Positions 24,453 through 33,000 of a stretch of DNA of 50,895 nt are shown here, in pieces (within the stretch, counting starts at the first letter, position 1; each line of letters starts with the position of its first letter). Source of the stretch: an uncultured Eubacteriales bacterium (lineage in GTDB: Bacteria; Bacillota; Clostridia; Christensenellales; Aristaeellaceae); contig USDD01000003.1 in assembly GCA_900553265.1 (NCBI GenBank), positions 1-50,895 of the forward strand. Reading direction: 5' to 3'. Position numbers and translations under genes: made by a program. The notes under the pieces are model-generated. The model did no database searches and was not told the origin of the DNA. It worked only from the letters and a program-made list of their open reading frames with translations.

Positions 24453-26099
24453 ATGCTCGAGGTACGCGTTCTCTCCCCCGTGGCCAAGGTGTTTCCCGAT
24501 TTCGCGCCCCAGCCCTGCACGCCCCGGTTCTCCGGCCTGCGCAACGAGGTGATCTCGTTCCAGCTCGCCTTCCGCAGCGCCGAGCCGCTCAACCCGGACA
24601 AGCCCTATCTCCGTCTGGAGATCGACTCCCCCGCGGAGGCGCGCATCCATGCGCGGCGCGTGAAGTATCTGCCGGTGCGCTTTCCCCAGATGCCCAATGT
24701 GGACGACAACTATCTGCGCCTCGGCCGTCCGGGGCTGTATCCCGACGCGCTGACCGAGATTCCGCCCCACGGCATCCGCGCTTTCCCGACCAGCTGGGAG
24801 TCTCTGTGGATCGACTTCGAGCCCGACGGCATGGATGCGGGCGAATATCCCGCCGCGCTGCGGCTGATCGACGAGGCGACGGAGCAGGTCGTGGGCGAAG
24901 CCGAGGTCTCGCTGCGCGTGCTGAACGCCTTCCTGCCTAAGCAGACGCTGATTCACACCAAGTGGTTCCATTCCGACTGTCTGGCCACCTATTACGGCGT
25001 GGAGATCTTCTCTGAGGAATACTGGCGCATCACCGAGAACTTCGTGCGCTGCGCCGTGCGCCACGGCATCAACACCATCCTCACGCCCATCCACACCCCG
25101 CCGCTGGACACCCGCGTGGGCAGCTATCGCCCCACGGTGCAGCTGGTGGACGTGTATCGCGAGAACGGCGGCTATCGCTTCGGCTTCGACCGGCTGCGCC
25201 GCTGGGTGGACATGTGCAAACGCTGCGGCGTGGAATACTACGAAATCGCCCATCTGTTCTCCCAGTGGGGCGCGAAATACGCCCCGCAGATCTGCCTGAC
25301 CACCGAGCACGGCTTCGAGCGGCTGTTCGGCTGGGACACGGAGGCGCTGGGCGAGGAGTACACCGGCTTCGTGCGCGCGTATCTGCCGGCGGTGCTCGCC
25401 GAAATGAAGGCACTGGGCGTGGATGACAAATGCATCTTCCACATCTCCGACGAGCCGTCCAGGGAGCATCTGGAGGGCTATCTGGCCGCCAAGGCCGTGG
25501 TCGGCCCCATTCTCAAGGGCTACAAGATCATCGACGCGCTGAGCGACGCTTCGTTCTATGATTCCGGCGCGGTGGAGCATCCCGTGCCCGCCACCAACCA
25601 CATCGAGCCCTTCCTCGAGCGCAGGGTGCCCGGTCTGTGGACGTACTACTGCATCGGCCAGGGCAAGGACGTGTCCAATCTGTTCTTCGCCATGCCCGGC
25701 GCGCGCACCCGGGTGCTGGGCGCGCAGCTGTACAAGTTTGAAATCGAGGGCTTCCTCCAGTGGGGCTTCAATTTCTACTATTCTCAGGGCTCCGACTACC
25801 CCATCAACCCCTGGCTGGACACCGACTGCGATGGCTTCACCCCCGCGGGCGACGCCTATCAGGTCTATCCCAGCCCGGGCGGCCAGCCGGTGGAGTCCAT
25901 GCGTCTGATGCTGGTGGATCAGGCGCTTCAGGATCTGCGCGCCATGCAGCTCCTCGAAAGCCTGTCCGACCGCGAGACGGTGCTCCGGCTCATCGACGAG
26001 GACGTCCCGCCCATCCGCTTTGCCAGCTATCCCCACGAGGACGCGTGGGTGCTCGGTTTGCGCGAGCGCATCAACCGCGAGATCGAAAAGAGAATTTAA
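24453..26099 (+). CDS. GH123/DUF4091-like glycoside hydrolase family protein
   Basis: A 548-aa protein with the layout of GH123/DUF4091 proteins: an N-terminal beta-sandwich (about 1-155) followed by a TIM-barrel. The barrel has the adjacent acidic pair Asp333-Glu334 in FHISDEPS, matching the Asp-Glu catalytic pair of substrate-assisted N-acetylgalactosaminidases. Other typical stretches are IHTKWFHSDCLATYYG, HGINTILTPIHTPPLD and WGFNFYYSQ. No signal peptide is present, so the enzyme would be cytoplasmic, which is unusual for a glycan hydrolase and would suit imported oligosaccharides. The start is fixed by AAGGAGG. Hydrolase activity and substrate are inferences, since DUF4091 members are little characterised. 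Confidence 0.75.
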   Translation: MLEVRVLSPVAKVFPDFAPQPCTPRFSGLRNEVISFQLAFRSAEPLNPDKPYLRLEIDSPAEARIHARRVKYLPVRFPQMPNVDDNYLRLGRPGLYPDALTEIPPHGIRAFPTSWESLWIDFEPDGMDAGEYPAALRLIDEATEQVVGEAEVSLRVLNAFLPKQTLIHTKWFHSDCLATYYGVEIFSEEYWRITENFVRCAVRHGINTILTPIHTPPLDTRVGSYRPTVQLVDVYRENGGYRFGFDRLRRWVDMCKRCGVEYYEIAHLFSQWGAKYAPQICLTTEHGFERLFGWDTEALGEEYTGFVRAYLPAVLAEMKALGVDDKCIFHISDEPSREHLEGYLAAKAVVGPILKGYKIIDALSDASFYDSGAVEHPVPATNHIEPFLERRVPGLWTYYCIGQGKDVSNLFFAMPGARTRVLGAQLYKFEIEGFLQWGFNFYYSQGSDYPINPWLDTDCDGFTPAGDAYQVYPSPGGQPVESMRLMLVDQALQDLRAMQLLESLSDRETVLRLIDEDVPPIRFASYPHEDAWVLGLRERINREIEKRI

Positions 26100-26106
26100 G
26101 GGAAGG

Positions 26107-26162
26107 CCGCAGCGGGCGGAAAAGACAGCGCCAGACGCGCCGCCGAATTGTGCGGCGCTGCC
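26107..26162. repeat. Right-end remnant of the MITE-like element
   Basis: These 56 bp align without gaps to the right end of the full copy at 49616-49671, differing at about 8 positions, and end in TTGTGCGGCGCTGCC. The left half of the element is missing. It begins 8 bp after the stop codon of the GH123-like gene. Confidence 0.75.
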
Positions 26163-26173
26163 TTAAGGCCTTT

Positions 26174-26207
26174 GGACGCACCCCCGGGAAATCCTCGGGG
26201 TGCGTCC
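26174..26207. other. Strong hairpin downstream of the GH123-like gene
   Basis: GGACGCACCCC (26174-26184) pairs perfectly with GGGGTGCGTCC (26197-26207) across a 12-base loop. No real T-run follows. It lies between the element remnant and the terminator at 26230. Confidence 0.6.
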
Positions 26208-26229
26208 TTGTGCAGGAAAGTGCTTCTGA

Positions 26230-26281
26230 ACAGACGGACTGCAGGCTCGATCGGATTGAGCCTGCAGTCCGTCTGTTTTTA
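26230..26281 (+). terminator. Rho-independent terminator with 19-bp perfect stem
   Basis: ACAGACGGACTGCAGGCTC (26230-26248) and its complement (26258-26276) flank the loop GATCGGATT. TTTTA follows on the plus strand. It ends transcription from the GH123-like gene and abuts the stop of the convergent subtilase gene (26279), which it may also serve. Confidence 0.85.
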
Positions 26282-27061
26282 TTGTCCTTCCGGGAAAACC
26301 TCCAGATAGCCCCATCCATAGGTCGTGTCATAGCCCGGCGCGCCCAGATCCCGCGCCATCTGCTGAAGCCGCGGCACGACCTCCGCAGGTTCTGCGCCCT
26401 CCAGCAGCAGGCGGGCGCAGAGCGCCGCCGCGCGGGGAACGGCGAAAGACGCGCCCTTCTCGTCGCCGCCGTCGGCGTCGGCGCAGAAGGCCACCGCCTC
26501 TCCGCGCAGATACCACAGGCTGGACGCGACCTCGCCGTCCTCGCTCACGTCAGCACCGCCGATTCCGATCACCTCGTCCCACGACGCGGGATAGACCGCG
26601 CAGCCCAGTCCCGTTTCCATGCTGAGATTTCCCGCCGAGGCCAGCAGCAGCACGCCCTTTTCGGCGGCCTCGCGAACGGCGGCATGCAGGTTCTCGTCTT
26701 CCGCCGGCGAGGCGAAGCTCATCACCACAATATCCGCGTTCCAGTCGTTCACCGCCGCCCGAAGCCCTTTGGCAAGGATTGCGCCGTCCGCATTCAGGCG
26801 ATCCCCGAAGCACTTGATCGTAACCCGTTCCGCCTCCGGGACAAGCTCTGCGAGGATGCCGTCCAGCTTTGTGCCGTGGCCCACCGCATCGGTCAGATCC
26901 GAGGAATCGTCCAGCACGTTCACGCCGACGGCATTCGGGGAATTGCTGCCCGAATCCAGCACGGCAATGCGGACGGTCGGCGTTTCGGCCTGCGCGCGCG
27001 GCAGAAGAAGGAGAATCAGGAGCGCCAGCGCGCTCCCGACTCTCCTCAGAGAAAGATTCAT
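26279..27061 (-). CDS. Small secreted S8 (subtilisin-like) serine protease
   Basis: A 260-aa protein with signal peptide (hydrophobic segment about 9-20, cleavage near AQA-E) and a compact subtilase domain. The triad is visible: Asp36 in VLDSG, His62 in GHGT, and Ser205 in GASFAVP. Oxyanion Asn145 lies in ASAGN. The usual GTSxAxP motif reads GASFAVP here. There is no pro-domain of normal length between the signal and the catalytic Asp, so it may need no autoprocessing or may use another chaperone. Its ATG overlaps the stop of the giant repeat protein gene by 4 bp, implying coupled translation and a shared role, for example processing or release of that protein. Confidence 0.85.
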   Translation of the reverse strand: MNLSLRRVGSALALLILLLLPRAQAETPTVRIAVLDSGSNSPNAVGVNVLDDSSDLTDAVGHGTKLDGILAELVPEAERVTIKCFGDRLNADGAILAKGLRAAVNDWNADIVVMSFASPAEDENLHAAVREAAEKGVLLLASAGNLSMETGLGCAVYPASWDEVIGIGGADVSEDGEVASSLWYLRGEAVAFCADADGGDEKGASFAVPRAAALCARLLLEGAEPAEVVPRLQQMARDLGAPGYDTTYGWGYLEVFPEGQ

Positions 27062-30000
27062 TCGCCTTCAGAATCGCCTTCTTCAGCCGGAGCAGGCGGT
27101 GCGTCCTGCGAAGAAGTCGGTTCGACGACCGGCGCGGCCGTCACTGCGGCAGTCGATTCGGCGGTCGGTTCCGTCGTTGATTCCGTCGTCGTTTTCGGAG
27201 TCGGCTCGGTCGTCGCCTCGGCAGTCGGCTCGGTGGTCAGCTCTGCAGTCGGCTCGGCCGTCGGCTCGGTTGTCGGCTCGGTTGTCGGCTCGGTCGTCGG
27301 CTCGGCCGTCGGCTCGGCCGTCGGCTCGGTTGTCGGCTCAATGGTCGGCTCGGTCGTCGGCTCAATGGTCGGCTCAAGCGTCGGCTCTGCAGCCATCGCA
27401 GCGGCGTTCCTCAGGCTCGATACGTTGATCGTATCCGAACCCGGTTCCTTGTCATAGGTCTTGCCATTGACCGTCAGCCTGTAGCCCATCTTCGAATAGT
27501 CGCCCGCCACCGTGCTCAGGCCGCCCACATAGTAGCAGGTCAGCTTGGAGAGCGGAATCATCTTGTTGAGATTGAAGATCAGATTGAGCGTCTCCGGCGC
27601 ACCGTTTGTCCATGCCACATCCACGGTGCAATAGTCGCCGTTTGCTTCATTCTGGAATCCCAGCGCCGTGAAGTCGCCGTTGCAGAAGAAGTGCGTGCCG
27701 GAAATGACCTTGGTGAAACCATCTCCCTCATTGATCGCAAATTCTCCATTGACGAAGACTCCCAGCGGCATGCAGCCCTTGTATTTGGAGTTGGTGGAGT
27801 GGAGATACTTCGAGCCGAGCGACGCCGTCGAACCCATAATGCCCATGTTGAAGTTCGCGGAGCTTCTGCTGTCGATTTCGTAGCTGCCGTAGCTCACGTA
27901 TCTGTACGAAGCTCCGGTGGAGAAGCCCGTGCCCGTGGTGCCGTCGGCCGTTCCGCACTGGACGTACACGGAATCGAACAGCGTGAGCGTAACCGTGGCC
28001 GAGTAAAGCGCCTGGTTGTAGTTCCGGCTGTCGCTGGGAATGAACTTGACGTTGTAGGCTTTGCCCGACTCCGTCGGGATCACCTTCTCGTCTTCCCATG
28101 CCCATGTGCCCTGTACATTGCCGTTGGCGCCGGCAAAGGCCGCGTTGGGATTCCTGGCCGCCGCCGAGTTCGAGTTGATCTTCGCAAGCGCCAGCGGCAG
28201 GCGGGCCGTGCCGTCGGTCTGGTTCAGCGTGGAGGTCAGCGTGCCGGCGACGGTGGGCGTGGATTTCTCCACCGTCACGGTGAACGTCTCCTCGTAGGGC
28301 TCATAGTTGTCTGCGGAGACCGACGTGGGCGTGAACCGCGCGGTCAGCTCATAGGTTCCCGCATTGCACCACACGTCCGTCACGCCGCTCTTCTCGAGCC
28401 ACTCCCAGTTGCCCGTCACGACTGTTTCGCCGCCGTCGATCTTCATCACAGGGCCGATGATGGCTTCATTGGCCACCTTGCCCTCGCCCATGGCGCTGGT
28501 GTGCGTCACGCCCGTCAGGAATTTCTGACCATACGCGATGTTTCCAAGCGTCAGAGTGCCCGTCCGGGTCAGGCGCGCCCTGTTGATGACGAAGGGCACG
28601 GTGGTGGCCGCCGCGTCGCCGTCCGGCCAGCGGGTATTGTCCGCGTCGGTCAGCGTGAGCGTGACATAATGCGTTCCCGCGTCGGTATAGCTGTCATCCG
28701 TCACCGTGTAGCGGGAGGACTGCGCCACCGCGGCCTGCAGCAGCCGTCCGGCATAGGTCTGCGCGGGGATTTCGGGCTTCGCGATCTCCCGCTTGCCTGC
28801 GGTAAACGTGGGGGTCACGATAACGGATACGTAGTTGGCCGTGTCGTCCGGCACGAATTCCAGCTTGTATTCGCCATCGCCCGCCGCCGTCACCGTGTCC
28901 GGATGCTCCGCGTCGAACACCCACTGCATCGTGCCGGGGACGATGGTTCCGTTCCATTCGCCCTGTCCATCCACGCTGTGGTCGCGCAGCGAATCCTGAT
29001 AGGTCAGCGCGGGAGCCTGAGTGATCGTCACCGTCGGCTCCGCTTTGGCGATCGCGGCCAGCGCCGATGCGGCGGTATTGCCCAGCACGTAGTCCGCCGA
29101 ATCCTCCGCCGAAAGCGCATAGCCGCTGAAGACGACGGTTTTGTCCGCGCCGGCGTTCTCGTCGGCAAAGGCGTATTCGCCGCCTGCGAGCACAACGCCG
29201 TCAATGGCAATGCTCTCGTCGTCCGCGTCGCAGAGCTGATAGCTGCCCGTCGCGGACACGTCGCCCGGCATATACACGCGATCCTCTGCGGTGATGCTCA
29301 CCTTGAGTTTAGTCTGCGTGTAAACCGGTATCGAAATCTGCGCCGGCGCGTAAATTGCGGAATTCTCAGCGTCCGGCGTAAAGGCCACGTCGTAGAGGAC
29401 GCTTCCGTTCTCCCGGCCCTTGGGCACGAGAGTCGAATCGACCCACGTGAACGTGCCGTCCACCGCCGTCTCGCCGTCCATCGCCGCGCCGCCGGTCAGC
29501 TCGGATTCGGCCAGCGACTGGCCATAGAGCAGACGCGCGGCCGTGGGAGCCGTCAGAACGGGGATCTTCTTCGTCACCGTGAGCGTGACAGTGATTTCAT
29601 CCTCGATGGTCTGGCCGTCGTCGTCGGTATAGGCCACCTTCACATTGTAGGTATAGACGTACACCAGATCCGTCTCAACGGGGTCTCCCGCAAGCGTCTC
29701 GGTGTGCTTGAGCGCCTCCATATAGTCAACGCTCGCACCGCCGCGGATGGCCTCGTCCACCAGCCGGGTGATGGTGGGTTCGCCGTCGCCGCCCTCGGTG
29801 AAGCTCTCCAGCGGAACCGTCGTCGCGTCGGGAATGGAATCCAGCGCGCCCATCAGAATCTGCGCGGCGGGATCCTCCGTCTGCCACTGAGCGGTGTAGA
29901 CGCGGTCGCCCGTGCTTCCGGACGGAATGGTCAGATCAATCGCAGGTTCAGTCATGCCTTCGCCAATCCAGCCGACGAAGATATAGCTGTCGTTGTACGA

Positions 30001-33000
30001 CTTGGGCGCAGTCAGCGCGATGTCGCCGCTTTCGATGGTGTAGGTCGTCGGGTTCTCGGAGGAGGCTTCGCCGTGGCGGACGTTATAGGCGATGGTGTAG
30101 ACCACGGGCTCCCAGTGCGCCGTCAGGGACAGATCGCCGGAGCTTCCGTGCGCAATGACCATCTCGGGCGTCCGTTCGCCGTCTTCGCCCGCCGTCCATC
30201 CGATGAATTCATAGCCCGTGCGGGTGGGACTGGCCAGCTTGATGTCCGCGCTCTCCACCGTGTAGGCCGCGGGATTGGCGGCATTGTTCTCGCCGCCGCC
30301 CAGATCGTAGCGGATGGCGTATTCCACAGGCTTCCAGCCGGCGTACAGCTTCGCGTCGGCCTCCAGCCGATCCGAAGCCGGATCGAAGGCCGTGTTCGGC
30401 GTGCAGGCGGCGCTCGTGTACCAGCCCGCGAAGCTGTAGTGCTCACGCGCGGGGTTCTCGGGCACATCCATCAGCGGATAGCCCTTCAGCTCCGTTCCCG
30501 TATAATAGCTCTCGGCAATGCCGTCGTGATTGACGTAGTAGTCGACGTTGATGACCTTCGCCCACAGCGCGTAGAGCTTCAGGCCCCGCTTCAGCGTCAG
30601 CGTATCGAAATTCACCGCTTCGCCGGAGAAATCGGCGGAAGTATACCAGCCCATAAACGCGTGTCCCGGATGGTTGGGCAGCACGATTTCGGGCATCTTC
30701 CCATCCATACGCAGCGTGCTGAACGTGAAGCGGGCGTACACGTCCTCCTCGGTGTCTCCCTCAAAGACGGGCTTCGTTTCGAACTCGGACAGCCTGAACA
30801 GCGCGCGTCCGCTCGGGCCGCAGAAGTCCACCGTCACATCCACCGTCCAGTCGGCGTACACCGAGACGGCCTGCGTCGGAGCGGTCTCGAACTCGTAGGG
30901 CACGGTGCAGGCCTCGTCCGCGTACCAGCCGCGGAAGGTCAGGCCCTCGATCGCCGGATCGCCCGGACGCCGAATGGTTTCGTTCTCCGCAACTTCTTCG
31001 GTCTTGTAAATGTCGAAGCCGGGGACATTGTACAGCCACTGCACCGTGTGCAGCCGCGATGCCGACAGCATCAGCGTCACATCCATCGCCGGCATGACGA
31101 ACGACAGATGGTTGTCCGTCAGGCTGTAGGAAATCGTCGTGGGCACTTCAAAGACGGGCAGGACGTTGCGGTGCGTCTCGTCGCAGACGATGTCCAGCTC
31201 AACCCGCGTGCCGGGCGCAATGCTGCGCAGATCCAGCCCCTCGGGAGAGGTCGCCTCGAAGCCCTCGATGCCCTCGCCGGGCACGACCGCCAGCGCATAG
31301 GCAGAGTCGTTCAGGTCGAGCGTGTTCCTGCGGGAGTACTCGCGGCCCGTCACCGACAGCCCGGCGGCGATCTCTTCGCCGCTTTCCAGCGCCATCATGA
31401 TTTCGCGCGCCGAGCCGTCGAAGGCCGCGCGGCTCGCCTTCAGCGTCCACGTGCCGTCCTCGGAGGCGGTGAAGTACAGCCGCTCGCCGTTTTCCGTGCC
31501 CGTGGTGTAGAAGCGCGTAGTCGGATCGCCCGAATAGCGCAGCACGTATGTCACGGTGCTGTCCGTGGGATCCTCCGGGTTGATTTCAAAGCGGCGCGCG
31601 TAGAGATAGAAGGTCAGTCCGTACTCCTCCGTCTCCGGGCGAACGTCGTAGCGCAGCGTGTCGTTATCCAGACTCAGATAGCAGAACGCGCTGACCTTGG
31701 GATTGCTGTACTGAATCAGACCGCCCTGAACGCCGGCCCAGCCGATGGTTCCGTCCTTCAGTCCGGCCGCCTTTCCGAAGGCCTTCTGCCGGATGCCGGA
31801 CAGATCGACCTCCGCGGTCGCGGTGGGCTCGAACAGGCCGCCCACCATGTGCGTTGCGGAGAAGGACTCCTCGTGGACGATCTCGCCGTCCCATCTCGCG
31901 TTCTCCAGTCCCCAGAGATGGGCGCACTCGTCGTAGAGCATGACCTTCATGTCCACCGTGGTGGTGGACAGCGTGCACTGTCTGGACAGATGGAATTCCA
32001 GCTCCTGCTTTTTGACCAGCGCCGAGGGGCTGTCGTCCAGATAGCTCACCGCCAGATCCAGCTCCACCGTCTCGCAGCCATACTCCGCCGCGATCTTTTC
32101 GTTCAGATAGATGTAGCCGGGCAGCCGATCCTCTTCCAGCCTGCCGAATTCAAACAGGGCGTTTCGGGGATCGTCCGCCGCGAGCAGCTCGCCGTTGACG
32201 GTCATGTTCCGAATGCTCAGCGTGATCTTGGAATCCTCCGCCTGCGGCAAAGTCTGAGTGGTTCGGCAGCTGCCGTCCATCAGCCTGTAATCGCGCATGG
32301 GAATGGTGGCAAAGCCGAAGCTGGCGCGATGGTCGGCCAGAAGCACCTGCTGCTCCCACTGCGCGCGCAGGGGTTCCTCGTCCATATAGCGCAATCTGGA
32401 GGACACGCTGGTGCTGTACAGCGGCCAGCGCTCCGACCAGATGTTCCACGAAGTGCCGATGGAGAACAGTATGAAGTCGGCCTTCAGGGACAGATCGACC
32501 GACGCGTCCAAACCCACCTCGAAGTACAGCGCGCCTACATAGCTGCTGTTGCCCGAGAGCAGCGACGTGTTCAGGAAGAACATGCCGGTCAGCTCGGCAT
32601 AGGCCATGATGGAGCCGACGATCTGCGCCTTGGCGATGACGCACAGCGTCACACCCAGCTTCAGGCGAAGGCCGATGCGAACGCCGATCTTGCCCACCAG
32701 ATACACGTGGTTTTCGACTCTCGTCTTGAGCTTTTCCTTGTAGGAGCCGCCCTCCATCTTCTTGAAGTCGTACTTGAAGCCAACCTTCTGGCCGCCCTCC
32801 ACCACGAGTTCCATGCCAAAGGTGGCGAGCACGCCGATCTGGCCCACCAGATCCAGCTCCGCCGTCAGGGCGACGATGCCGTAGAAGTCCACGATGATGA
32901 CGAGCAGCGGAACCTCAAACAGATCCACATAGCTCAGTTCCGTCTCCACGATGGACTGCATGGTCTGCATGATGCCATCCACGGCCTGCTGATAATCGCC

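Noticed and set aside
27150..27390. Regular short repeats considered as a CRISPR array
   Set aside because: The units are contiguous 12-bp codon repeats in frame with a coding sequence, with no unique spacers and no cas genes in the window.
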